Origin: Candidatus Wallbacteria bacterium
GTDB lineage: Bacteria; Muiribacteriota; JAQTZZ01
Reading direction: 5' to 3'
Assembly (NCBI GenBank): GCA_028711905.1
Contig: JAQTRI010000077.1
Location: forward strand, 1-11,488
DNA length: 11,488 nt
This document shows, one piece after another, positions 1-6,408 of the stretch (positions within the stretch are counted from its first letter, which is position 1; every line of letters starts with the position of its first letter). The notes under the pieces were generated by a model. It ran no database searches. It was not told where the DNA came from and worked only from the letters and a program-made list of their open reading frames with translations. Position numbers and translations under genes: made by a program.

Positions 1-21
1 GTCAGGGCTTGAAATTAGTAA
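1..21 (+). repeat. Left inverted end of decayed RAYT element
   Basis: These 21 bases are the exact reverse complement of 335-355. The two copies enclose a broken REP-associated tyrosine transposase reading frame, so they are most simply the preserved ends of a RAYT-type unit. Position 1 is the window edge, so the repeat may continue to the left. The bases following the right copy predict CCCGC-type sequence on the mirrored side. Confidence 0.85.
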
Positions 22-44
22 AAATTTAGAGTAAACTCAACACC

Positions 45-354
45 ATGGCGAGACATCTGCGCATTTAATATCCCGGAGCTGTATACCACGGGAAAATCCA
101 ACTGGGAAATTTGCTCCTATTGCCTGACAAACAGACAATCTGAATGAATCGTAAAATCCCGCAGTATAGAGTATAGTATAGTATAGAAAGAAGCTCGAAA
201 CCTGGCGATTTACAAGGCTCATGTCCAGCAGGGATATCTGCTGAAAGAGATCGGCCAATTTCTTGGGACACATTATTCAACAGTGAGTAAGGCTTTCCTG
301 AAACCCTCACCGACACAGCGATTGCGCGCAAGAATTACTAATTTCAAGCCCTGA
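45..354 (+). pseudogene. Internally deleted RAYT (Y1 transposase) relic
   Basis: An ATG at 45 opens MARHLRI, then an in-frame TAA at 66-68, then YPGAVYH. This matches the usual RAYT N-terminus (MARPLRIEYPGAVYHV) with a Glu codon mutated to a stop. The catalytic HUH domain and its tyrosine are missing. From 187 a second frame resumes with about 55 residues. It contains AIYKAHVQQGY-LLKEIGQFLG-THYSTVSKA, the C-terminal helix-turn-helix typical of long RAYTs, and ends at TGA 352-354 inside the right inverted repeat. The two pieces lie in different frames, separated by roughly 100 bases I cannot assign. The relic cannot make an active enzyme. It belongs to a different RAYT subtype from the intact gene at 1511, whose C-terminus does not resemble this one. 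The assignment rests on remembered family sequences; the intact ends make a simple internal deletion the likeliest origin. Confidence 0.8.
164..186. repeat. GTATA pentanucleotide repeat
   Basis: One GTATA copy at 164-168, a GA interruption, then three tandem GTATA copies at 171-185. It sits at the junction between the unassigned filler and the surviving C-terminal part of the RAYT relic. It may mark the deletion point or be replication slippage. No function is inferred. Confidence 0.8.
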
Positions 355-355
355 C
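335..355 (-). repeat. Right inverted end of decayed RAYT element
   Basis: Perfect 21-bp reverse complement of 1-21. It contains the stop codon of the relic reading frame (352-354) and overlaps the first copy of the downstream direct repeat (349-364). Confidence 0.85.
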
Positions 356-407
356 CCCGCATTCGCACACAAGCCCTGACCCCGCATTCCGCCCTGACCC
401 CGCATTC
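349..407 (+). repeat. Three direct copies of a RAYT-end motif
   Basis: The 16-mer CCCTGACCCCGCATTC occurs at 349-364, 374-389 and 392-407, all perfect. Copies 1 and 2 share a preceding CAAG, and copies 1 and 3 share a following GCACA. Spacing is 25 and then 18 bases. The copies extend the right end of the RAYT relic and look like tandem amplification of its REP-like end. The stretch 408-430 between them and the next promoter shows nothing else recognisable. Confidence 0.85.
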
Positions 408-430
408 GCACAATTTACACATGATTACAC

Positions 431-458
431 TTGCTGTTTTTTCAACCCCGGATATAAT
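431..458 (+). promoter_or_regulatory. Putative sigma70 promoter of the 516 gene
   Basis: A perfect -10 hexamer TATAAT (453-458) lies 16 bases after a weak -35 TTGCTG (431-436; three of six consensus bases). Transcription would start near 465, leaving a leader of about 50 bases before the ATG at 516. Confidence 0.5.
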
Positions 459-515
459 TGAATGAAATAAAGGACCCCGTTAATACAGGGCGGACTACAG
501 ACGAAGAGGTGAAGA

Positions 516-1337
516 ATGAGAAGGACTGCAGGTTTCATTGTGCTTTTTCTTTTTCTGTCGATGCTGCCGGTTTCAGCTGGAGACATGAAGCTGACCGTCA
601 TCATCAATCCTGAGGAAGTGCGCGACTGTGTCAGATGGGGATTTTTTCCGGACGACATGATGCACCCCATGGTTCTCGGATGGGAACAGAAGCTGTGCAC
701 GAAAAAAAGCGGACAGAGCATGGATTTTGAAAAATCCGGAACTGTTTATTTTCTTGATGTCGAGGGTCTGATCACTCCCTGGTCTGTGCATGTGACTCCA
801 GGGATCAAATCCGAAGTGGTGGAAATTCAATACGGATTCAAATGGATCCACAACGCGAACACTTCAAGGGACTCGGATGTTCAGGCTCTGGAAATATGGG
901 GACTTCTTGATGAACGGCTGAGACTCGAATACTCTCAGAACGCAGACTGGGATTATCGTCAGAAGATCACCGAACTGCTGGCCGGAGTTGCTCAATGCAA
1001 AATTTTTCTCAATTGCTGGGAAGATGATCCGTTCGCCATCCATGTAAGTCTGCCCAGTCCGGGCATGTGCGTACCGCCGACCTCGATCCGAATCGAGGAT
1101 ACCCAGTTCACAATGGATGTCATGCACTTTTTCAACAATCTGCACAAGATCCTGTTCAACAAGCAGTACGATGGCTATGTGACAATGAACGGTTCGTGCT
1201 CGCTGCTCGCAGGATCACAGCCCGAGATTTACTTTCAAGCCAGACTGGCGAACATGTATGTCAACACACTGCAGAAAGATGTGGAATTTCAGGGCACGAT
1301 CAAGAACGGCAAACCGGTGAAATATAACGGTAACTGA
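516..1337 (+). CDS. Secreted protein of unknown function, six cysteines
   Basis: I do not recognise this 273-residue protein. The ATG at 516 follows a purine-rich AGAGGTGA ribosome site. Residues 1-21 form a classical signal peptide: MRRT, a hydrophobic core FIVLFLFLSML, then PVSA with likely cleavage after Ala21. The mature chain of about 250 residues has no further membrane segment and no lipobox. It is therefore expected in the periplasm or outside the cell. It has six cysteines (38, 61, 161, 167, 185, 228), an even number that could form disulfides. It is rich in Trp, Phe and Tyr, with alternating hydrophobic stretches suggestive of beta structure. No catalytic motif is evident. It is a single-gene unit with its own promoter and a strong terminator, placed between a RAYT relic and an intact RAYT. 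Codon use looks like that of its neighbours. The reading frame is secure; the function is unknown. Confidence 0.85.
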   Translation: MRRTAGFIVLFLFLSMLPVSAGDMKLTVIINPEEVRDCVRWGFFPDDMMHPMVLGWEQKLCTKKSGQSMDFEKSGTVYFLDVEGLITPWSVHVTPGIKSEVVEIQYGFKWIHNANTSRDSDVQALEIWGLLDERLRLEYSQNADWDYRQKITELLAGVAQCKIFLNCWEDDPFAIHVSLPSPGMCVPPTSIRIEDTQFTMDVMHFFNNLHKILFNKQYDGYVTMNGSCSLLAGSQPEIYFQARLANMYVNTLQKDVEFQGTIKNGKPVKYNGN

Positions 1338-1362
1338 TAATCATAGCAATTCGCAGGAATTC

Positions 1363-1396
1363 AAGGCGGGGATTGTTTCTCCGCCTTTTTTGTTTT
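1363..1396 (+). terminator. Rho-independent terminator after the 516 gene
   Basis: AAGGCGGGGA (1363-1372) pairs with TCTCCGCCTT (1378-1387), a 10-bp stem with one G-T pair. The loop is five bases, and the stem is followed by a run of T (1386-1391), G, then TTTT. It lies 25 bases after the stop codon. Confidence 0.9.
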
Positions 1397-1400
1397 GGAG

Positions 1401-1434
1401 CGTAGCTTTCGTAGCTTTCTCTCTCGTAGCTTTC
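1401..1434 (+). repeat. Three CGTAGCTTTC direct repeats beside the RAYT unit
   Basis: CGTAGCTTTC occurs at 1401-1410, 1410-1419 and 1425-1434; the first two share one base. The third runs into the left inverted repeat of the RAYT unit. Each copy carries a GTAG tetranucleotide, the sequence that E. coli-type REPs carry at the hairpin foot and that RAYT proteins recognise. The link to RAYT binding is inference. Confidence 0.7.
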
Positions 1435-1453
1435 CGCGACTACACACTTGACA
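1431..1453 (+). repeat. Left inverted repeat of the RAYT unit
   Basis: It matches the reverse complement of 2451-2473 at 21 of 23 positions. Its inner edge is TTGACA (1448-1453), which serves as the -35 of the RAYT promoter. Read on the minus strand, outward from the gene, it contains GTGTAGTC, as the right copy does on the plus strand. Confidence 0.8.
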
Positions 1454-1476
1454 TATTGGCGATTTAATGTTGCAAT
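1448..1476 (+). promoter_or_regulatory. Putative RAYT promoter overlapping the left repeat
   Basis: Consensus -35 TTGACA (1448-1453), a 17-base spacer, then -10 TGCAAT (1471-1476; four of six consensus bases). The start would fall near 1483, with a leader of about 28 bases. Because the -35 lies in the inverted repeat, the transposase could repress its own gene by binding there (inference). Confidence 0.6.
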
Positions 1477-1510
1477 AGAAAGTGTTTCAGATCGATTCAA
1501 AGGAGTTGAA

Positions 1511-2464
1511 ATGTCCAGACAGCTGCGAATCGAATTCGAAAACGCCAGCTATCATGTCATGAGCTGCGGAAACACCAGGAGCCGGATTTTCCGCGATGAT
1601 ACCGACCGCATGAAGTTCCTTTCTTTTGTCGAAACCGCCTGCCTGAAGCACGACCTGATAGTTCACTGCTACTGCCTGATGAACAATCACTATCATTTGT
1701 TCGTAACAACCCCTTCTGCCGGGTTGAGCAAGGCCATGTATCTCATCAACTTCGGCTACACCAGGTATTACAACAAACGCCACAAGCGAGCCGGCCATCT
1801 CTTTGCCGGCAGATACAGAGCCTGCATTGTTGACACCGACAATTACGCCCTGGTTCTATCCGCATACATCCACCTGAATCCGGTTCGCGCCGGCATCACT
1901 GACATGCCTTGGAACTATGATTGGAGCAGCTGCAGATATTACACTTCGCATACAGCGAAGATACCTGGCTTCATCGACACTTCACTGATTTCAGAGCGCT
2001 TCGGAAAATCGGGCAACAAGCGACTGAAAGCATACCGCGAGTTTTTGATTGAGAGAGCCGGTTCCAAGGGGCATGACTTATTTGATGAGGCCAAAGCAGG
2101 CCTGATTCTCGGCGATGATAAATTTTTACGGAAGATCAAAGAACAGTTTATCGACAGCCAGCCAAAGAGCCGCGACCTTCCGGCATTACATCAGATGAAA
2201 AAAGCACCAGCTTTTATGGCCGTTCTGAAGGATAGGCTTTTGAATTACAACTGGGACAACATGGCAGAAAAACAGAAATTCACGATTTATCTTCTGCGCA
2301 AGCATACAGGAGCTTCCTTCATCGAATTGCAGCGAATTTTTCCAAAGTTGAGCGTGTCAGCCATCAGTCAGATTATCAGGAGAATGTCAGAACATGCGAT
2401 CATTGGAAGCAATCTGTATAAGCAAGTATCAGAAATCGAAACAGTTGTTCTGTCAACTGTGTAG
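1511..2464 (+). CDS. REP-associated tyrosine transposase (RAYT, Y1_Tnp family)
   Basis: A 317-residue single-strand HUH nuclease of the Y1 transposase family, relative of IS200/IS605 TnpA, which cleaves and rejoins REP-type hairpin DNA. The N-terminal SRQLRIEFENASYHVMSCGN (2-21) is the usual opening of this family. The metal-binding HUH pair is His60-Tyr-His62 in CLMNNHYHLFV. The catalytic tyrosine is Tyr119 in SAYIHLNPVRAG, aligning with Tyr115 of the E. coli protein. GHLFAGRYRA (95-104) and the WSSCRYY segment (138-144) are further family marks. The C-terminal extension (about 255-295) includes a helix-turn-helix-like stretch. The start at 1511 is chosen because AAGGAG (1500-1505) lies five bases upstream; a longer in-frame start at 1448 would sit in the promoter. 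The stop codon TAG lies inside the right inverted repeat. All catalytic residues are present, so the enzyme is probably active. It is convergent with murD. Confidence 0.93.
   Translation: MSRQLRIEFENASYHVMSCGNTRSRIFRDDTDRMKFLSFVETACLKHDLIVHCYCLMNNHYHLFVTTPSAGLSKAMYLINFGYTRYYNKRHKRAGHLFAGRYRACIVDTDNYALVLSAYIHLNPVRAGITDMPWNYDWSSCRYYTSHTAKIPGFIDTSLISERFGKSGNKRLKAYREFLIERAGSKGHDLFDEAKAGLILGDDKFLRKIKEQFIDSQPKSRDLPALHQMKKAPAFMAVLKDRLLNYNWDNMAEKQKFTIYLLRKHTGASFIELQRIFPKLSVSAISQIIRRMSEHAIIGSNLYKQVSEIETVVLSTV
2441..2460. repeat. Hairpin at the RAYT / murD junction
   Basis: ACAGTTG (2441-2447) and CAACTGT (2454-2460) form a perfect 7-bp stem with a six-base loop. It overlaps the last codons of the RAYT gene and the right inverted repeat. 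On the minus strand it is followed by TTTCGATTT. It could weakly stop transcription leaving murD, but the T-run is poor. A hairpin next to a GTAG (2461-2464) is also the shape of a REP. Confidence 0.6.
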
Positions 2465-2473
2465 TCACGGAAA
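2451..2473 (-). repeat. Right inverted repeat of the RAYT unit
   Basis: Mirror of 1431-1453 with 21 of 23 matches. It includes the RAYT stop codon (2462-2464) and ends 11 bases before the murD stop (2485-2487). It carries an inward-facing TTGACA on the minus strand (2454-2449). A TCTGAT follows at 17 bases, so a weak antisense promoter into the RAYT gene is possible. Confidence 0.8.
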
Positions 2474-2484
2474 CGGGACAGCTG

Positions 2485-3834
2485 CTATCGGAGATTTTGA
2501 ACCAGTTCCTTGAATACAGCCCCGCGATGCTCGAAGTTTTTGAACTGATCGAAACTGGCACAGCCCGGGGAGAGCAGAATAACATCACCCGGTTCAGCCG
2601 CTTTCGCTGCTTCGTCAAGGGCGTGCTCCATCGTGTCGGTAGTGACTGACGGGCAGAGCGGGCTGAAAAAATCATGAAAGCGCGTGGCCGCTTCACCGAA
2701 CAGCACTGCCAGTCTGACCCTTTCACTGGTTGCTGCCGTTAGAGGAACGAGAGGGGTGAGTTTGTCGTGTCCACCCGCCAGCAGGATCACTCTGCGGCTG
2801 GGGCCGAAACTCTCGATGGCCTTGACCATGGCATCTACTGTTGTGGATTTTGAATCATTGATGTACTTGACGCCTTTTATCTCGCGCACTGTCTCCAGCC
2901 TGTGCTCGAGCGGGTAAAAGGTTATGAGCGCTTTTTCCAGGTCCGGGGCTTCAAGTCCCAGGGAAAGAGCTGCCGCCATTGCAGCCATGATGTTTTCCAG
3001 GTTGTGCCTTCCCGGCAGATGCACCCCTTCGGACGGGAACAGAACCCTTCCCCTTTCATAGAACAATCCGTCCCTGTATGTGATGTCGCCACCGTCAAAT
3101 CCGAAGCAGATCTTTTTCCCGTTGTGCTTGGAGATAAAAGGGTCCATCTCAAGGCATGTGACAGGTTTCACAAGGGTATCCTGCGGCTTCTGATTGAAAA
3201 AAATGCGGCTTTTTGCCCTGGTGTATGATTCGTAAGAGCCGTGATGATCGATGTGATTGGGCGTGATGTTAAGAAAAATTGCGATCTCAGGTCTGAAGCT
3301 TTGCGCGTGTTCCAGTTGGTATGAGGATAGTTCCACCACATGGAAATCGCAGTCCATACGGTCCAGCATCACCTTGCAGACCGGGATGCCGATATTGCCA
3401 CCGATACTGGCTTTTAATCCGCATTGGATCAGCAGGTGGTGGAGAAGCGCTGTGGTAGTGGATTTACCGTTGCTGCCTGTGACAGCGATGAATTTCCGGT
3501 CAGGAAAGGCCTGGAACGCGAGTTCGATATCTGTGACTACAGGTATGCCGGTTTGCTGAATTTTGTGGAAGATCGGGGCCTGAGGCGGGAATCCGGGAGA
3601 AACCACCAGCAGACTCGTGCGTTCCAGCACAAGATCGGTGTGTCCTCCGAACTCGCATGACACTCCAGGGCCTTTCAGTTCAGCAAAAAAGGGGTTTGCA
3701 TCAGCAGAAGAGGCTTCTGAGATGAAGAGATTGGAAAAGCCGAGCGATTTTAACAGCAGTGCTGCCCCGAAATTGGAAAGCCCGAGGCCTAAAAGTGTGA
3801 TGCGCTCTTTTTTATCAAGGTTCAGGATCATCAT
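2485..3834 (-). CDS. murD: UDP-N-acetylmuramoylalanine--D-glutamate ligase MurD
   Basis: A cytoplasmic Mur ligase that adds D-glutamate to UDP-MurNAc-L-Ala using ATP. At 449 residues it is of normal length for MurD. The N-terminal Rossmann-like domain opens with LLGLGLSNFG (14-23). The ATP-binding loop is TGSNGKSTT (119-127) with Lys124. ELSSYQLE (168-175), NITPNHIDHHGSY (189-201) and the probable carbamylated Lys208 in RAKSR follow. GRHNLENIMAA (275-285), NDSKSTT (326-332) and GGHDK (354-358) mark the C-terminal domain, and LSPGCASFDQF (421-431) with NFEHRG near the end is a strong MurD signature. The ATG at 3834 overlaps the mraY stop by four bases (ATGA), so translation is probably coupled. 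A second ATG follows immediately. It is the last gene of the murF-mraY-murD unit. The ftsW and murG genes usually found next are replaced by the RAYT unit. Confidence 0.97.
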   Translation of the reverse strand: MMILNLDKKERITLLGLGLSNFGAALLLKSLGFSNLFISEASSADANPFFAELKGPGVSCEFGGHTDLVLERTSLLVVSPGFPPQAPIFHKIQQTGIPVVTDIELAFQAFPDRKFIAVTGSNGKSTTTALLHHLLIQCGLKASIGGNIGIPVCKVMLDRMDCDFHVVELSSYQLEHAQSFRPEIAIFLNITPNHIDHHGSYESYTRAKSRIFFNQKPQDTLVKPVTCLEMDPFISKHNGKKICFGFDGGDITYRDGLFYERGRVLFPSEGVHLPGRHNLENIMAAMAAALSLGLEAPDLEKALITFYPLEHRLETVREIKGVKYINDSKSTTVDAMVKAIESFGPSRRVILLAGGHDKLTPLVPLTAATSERVRLAVLFGEAATRFHDFFSPLCPSVTTDTMEHALDEAAKAAEPGDVILLSPGCASFDQFKNFEHRGAVFKELVQNLR

Positions 3835-4904
3835 AATCCAAGGATGTTGAGTCCGATAATGCAGAATCCCATCATCACCAGAATGGCGGTGATCATCCAG
3901 AAACGAAACACAATTTTCGGTTCTGCAATGCCGGACAGTTCAAAATGATGGTGCAGCGGGGTCATGAGAAAGACCTTTTTTTTCCTCAGCCTGAACGAAG
4001 TAACCTGGATGATGACAGAAACAGCTTCCAGCACGAAAATACCGCCGATCAGCACCAGCAGCAGCTCACCTTTAACCAGGACCGCCAGCCCGCCGATCGC
4101 TCCGCCGAGAGGAAGAGAGCCGGTGTCTCCCATGAAAATCTGTGCCGGATAGGAGTTATACCAGAGAAATCCGAAACCTGCTCCAAGTATGGCGCAGGCT
4201 GGAATCAGAAGCTCACCTGCCAGCTTGATGTGAGGCACTTCCAGGTAATTGGAATAAATAGCATTGCCTGTCAGATAGGCTACTATTCCGTAGCTGAGCG
4301 CAACGATGCTTGAACATCCCATGGCCAGACCGTCTAAGCCATCTGTGAGGTTGACGGCATTGGCTGAGCCGGTGATCACCAGTACAACAAAGGGGAAATA
4401 GAGCCAGCCGAGCATCAGTTCCCGGCCCAGAACCGGAATATACAGGGTTGGATTAAGAATCCCTGCGCGCATGATGTAATTGACAAAAATCAAAGAAATG
4501 GCGATCTGGAACAGAAGCTTGGTGCGGGCCTTCACACCTGCGGAACTGCCGTGGAAGAATTTCATCAGATCATCCGACAGACCGAGTATCGCCAGTGGAA
4601 TATAGATGATGAAAAGCGCCAGCACCATCTTGTTCAGATTGGACCAGAACAGGCAGGAAAGCATGACTGCGATATTGATGCCAATGCCGCCCATGCTCGG
4701 GGTGCCTTTTTTGGACTCCAGGTGGGTTTTTGGTCCGCACTCACGGATCGGCTGCGACAGGTTGCGCCTGCGCATTCTCCTTATGATCGACGGTGTGAGG
4801 ATGATGACAATCATGAATGAAGTCAGAAGAGTCAATAGACTCCTGACAGTAATGGCGCTGAAGGTGGAGTCTCCGATGAAATGCTTGATCAGGTAGTAAA
4901 ACAC
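3831..4904 (-). CDS. mraY: Phospho-MurNAc-pentapeptide transferase MraY
   Basis: An inner-membrane enzyme that moves phospho-MurNAc-pentapeptide from UDP to undecaprenyl phosphate, making lipid I. The 357-residue length fits the family, with about ten hydrophobic segments. Active-site landmarks are all present: GPKTHLESKKGTPSMGG (57-73), the Asp pair at 111-112 in LGLSDDLMK, NLTDGLDGLA (185-194), FMGDTGSLPLGG (257-268, with Asp260), and the cytoplasmic PLHHHFE (316-322). The start is a GTG at 4904 whose first bases lie inside murF (16-bp overlap). The following residues FYYLIKHFIGD match the usual MraY beginning. The overlap, together with the 4-bp overlap with murD, indicates one polycistronic, translationally coupled message. 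The product hands lipid I to MurG, whose gene is not in the window. Confidence 0.97.
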   Translation of the reverse strand: MFYYLIKHFIGDSTFSAITVRSLLTLLTSFMIVIILTPSIIRRMRRRNLSQPIRECGPKTHLESKKGTPSMGGIGINIAVMLSCLFWSNLNKMVLALFIIYIPLAILGLSDDLMKFFHGSSAGVKARTKLLFQIAISLIFVNYIMRAGILNPTLYIPVLGRELMLGWLYFPFVVLVITGSANAVNLTDGLDGLAMGCSSIVALSYGIVAYLTGNAIYSNYLEVPHIKLAGELLIPACAILGAGFGFLWYNSYPAQIFMGDTGSLPLGGAIGGLAVLVKGELLLVLIGGIFVLEAVSVIIQVTSFRLRKKKVFLMTPLHHHFELSGIAEPKIVFRFWMITAILVMMGFCIIGLNILGL

Positions 4905-6217
4905 TTGGTAATGATTCTTTCCAGTTTGATTTTGCGCGAAGCCTTGAGCAGGATTATATCACCGGGAGCGAAAACTTCAAGCAATCTGCTGCAAAGCGAA
5001 TCAATATCCCGGAAATGTCGGTTTTCCAGCATGCCTGCCCGGCCTGCCGATGCCCCGATCAGGCGGGCCAGTTCTCCGATAGTGAAGAGAAACTCCGGCC
5101 GCGGCCCTGACTTGATCAGTCTGCCGATCCTCCGGTGATAATCCTCTTCTTTAGGCCCCAGTTCCAGCATATCGCCGAGCACATAGATTTTACGACCAAT
5201 GAGCTTAGCGCATCTTTTTAATGCACATTCCATTGATACAGGGTTGGCATTGTAACTGTCATTGATGATTTTGATGCCTTTGAAGTTCAGGATTTCGTAT
5301 CTGCCGGAAACAGCGGGAGGATCAAGCAGAAGTTCCTGGCAGGCAGAGTGGGAAACAGATAAAGTGCGGGCCAGAATCAGTGCCGGAACGAAGCTGGAAA
5401 TAATCTCTCTTTGATCTTCCCTGAAAGTAAATTCCTCTCCGCAGTCGGGCAGGACAAGGCGGTTGCCTGCCACTCGCCAGTTGTAAAACAGAGTGCTGCC
5501 CGGGAAGTCCTTTGGCAGATACCTGCGCAGGAGAGGAGTCCGGCCGTTAAGAAGTGCGAAGGTCGAGGCCCCGGCACTGGAGAGAATCTCAAGTTTGGCT
5601 TGTGCAATTCCTGCCATGCTCTGGAAGTGCTCTAAGTGCACTGGCCCGACATTGGACACAATAGCAAATTCCGGTTTTACACAGGTGACGATTTCTCGGA
5701 TTTCCCCAGGATGGTTCATCCCGATTTCAAGGACCGCGAATTTTTCCTCGCCTGTCGCCTGGAAAATGCTTAGCGGTACTCCGGTACGATTGTTGAAATT
5801 ACCGCTGGATTTCAAAACATTGAATTTTTTCGCCAGAAGAGCAGCCAGAAACTCTTTGGTGGTGGTTTTCCCGCAGCTGCCTGTGACCATGATGGTGGAA
5901 AGTCTCAGTTTTCTGGTCAGGTAACCTGCCAGACTGAGCAGGAAAACTGCGGTGTCTTCAGTTGTAATGACAGACCCGAAACCCTGAGGGTAGTTGTCGC
6001 GGGGAGATACAACAAGAGCCTTTGCTCCGGCGTTGCAGGCATCTTCTGCGAAATCGAACCCATCGAACAGCTCGCCTGACAGAGCGACAAAGAGTTGATT
6101 CTTCTGAATTTTACGGCTATCCGTGGAGATGCCGGAAAATGAGTCGCGCCTGCTTCCGCGCACTAAACAGCAGCCTGGGATGGAGTCAAGAATTTCACCG
6201 GCGGTCAGGACGGGCAC
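4889..6217 (-). CDS. murF: UDP-MurNAc-tripeptide--D-Ala-D-Ala ligase MurF
   Basis: A cytoplasmic Mur ligase that adds the D-Ala-D-Ala dipeptide, completing the UDP-MurNAc-pentapeptide used by MraY. It has 442 residues, the normal length. Domain 1 holds GISTDSRKI (29-37). The ATP loop is TGSCGKTTTKEF (112-123), with Cys at the usual Asn position. NFNNRTGVPLSI (140-151), EIGMNHPGEI (164-173), NVGPVHLEHF (189-198) and probable carbamylated Lys208 follow. NDSYNANPVSM (319-329), VLGDMLELG (346-354) and the LKASRKIKLE segment (424-433) define the C-terminal domain. The start is GTG at 6217, with AGGAGGG (6223-6229) five bases upstream. It is the first gene of the three-gene unit and has its own promoter. 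The canonical upstream partner murE is absent; flagellin lies there instead. Confidence 0.97.
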   Translation of the reverse strand: MPVLTAGEILDSIPGCCLVRGSRRDSFSGISTDSRKIQKNQLFVALSGELFDGFDFAEDACNAGAKALVVSPRDNYPQGFGSVITTEDTAVFLLSLAGYLTRKLRLSTIMVTGSCGKTTTKEFLAALLAKKFNVLKSSGNFNNRTGVPLSIFQATGEEKFAVLEIGMNHPGEIREIVTCVKPEFAIVSNVGPVHLEHFQSMAGIAQAKLEILSSAGASTFALLNGRTPLLRRYLPKDFPGSTLFYNWRVAGNRLVLPDCGEEFTFREDQREIISSFVPALILARTLSVSHSACQELLLDPPAVSGRYEILNFKGIKIINDSYNANPVSMECALKRCAKLIGRKIYVLGDMLELGPKEEDYHRRIGRLIKSGPRPEFLFTIGELARLIGASAGRAGMLENRHFRDIDSLCSRLLEVFAPGDIILLKASRKIKLERIITKCFTT

Positions 6218-6243
6218 TGTTACCCTCCTAAAATTGTTGAATC

Positions 6244-6272
6244 AGCATATCTTCAGGAAATTGAATAGTCAA
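6244..6272 (-). promoter_or_regulatory. Sigma70 promoter of murF-mraY-murD
   Basis: On the minus strand, -35 TTGACT (6272-6267) is followed by a 17-base spacer and -10 TATGCT (6249-6244). Initiation near 6237 gives a leader of about 20 bases carrying the AGGAGGG ribosome site. The rest of the 6218-6408 gap shows no convincing terminator for the flagellin gene upstream and no other gene. Confidence 0.75.
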
Positions 6273-6408
6273 CAGCAGATCTTGAAAAAAACCGTGAAAG
6301 GATGCTGTTCTGATGATTATACGGCGGAACCTTTTGATTATTGGCCTGACCGTGCGCGGAATCTTGATCTATCCACGCAAATGCAACACAGTGTGATATC
6401 TATGGCGA

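Larger units (their letters stand above)
1431..2473 (+). mobile_element. RAYT unit bounded by 23-bp inverted repeats
   Basis: A 1043-bp unit consisting of the RAYT gene, its promoter and one inverted repeat at each end (21/23 matches). RAYTs are single-copy, domesticated relatives of IS200/IS605 transposases and are normally flanked by inverted REP sequences. This arrangement fits that pattern, although the repeats here are longer in pairing across the gene than they are as individual hairpins. Whether the unit still moves as a block cannot be judged from one copy. Confidence 0.65.

Noticed and set aside
65..331. Open frame of 88 codons on the minus strand
   Set aside because: It runs antisense through the RAYT relic and its repeats, has no ribosome site, and its protein resembles nothing.
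349..407. CRISPR-like array from the three regular 16-bp repeats
   Set aside because: Spacers are only 9 and 2 bases, there are no cas genes, and the repeat is the end motif of the adjacent RAYT relic.
1448..1510. Longer N-terminus for the RAYT gene
   Set aside because: The extra 21 residues overlap the predicted promoter and leader, and do not fit the family. The AAGGAG site is placed for the ATG at 1511.
6290..6345. Terminator for flagellin ending in a run of T on the minus strand
   Set aside because: A T-run follows TTTCACGG, but only a three-base CCG/CGG stem with a long loop precedes it, which is not a stable hairpin.
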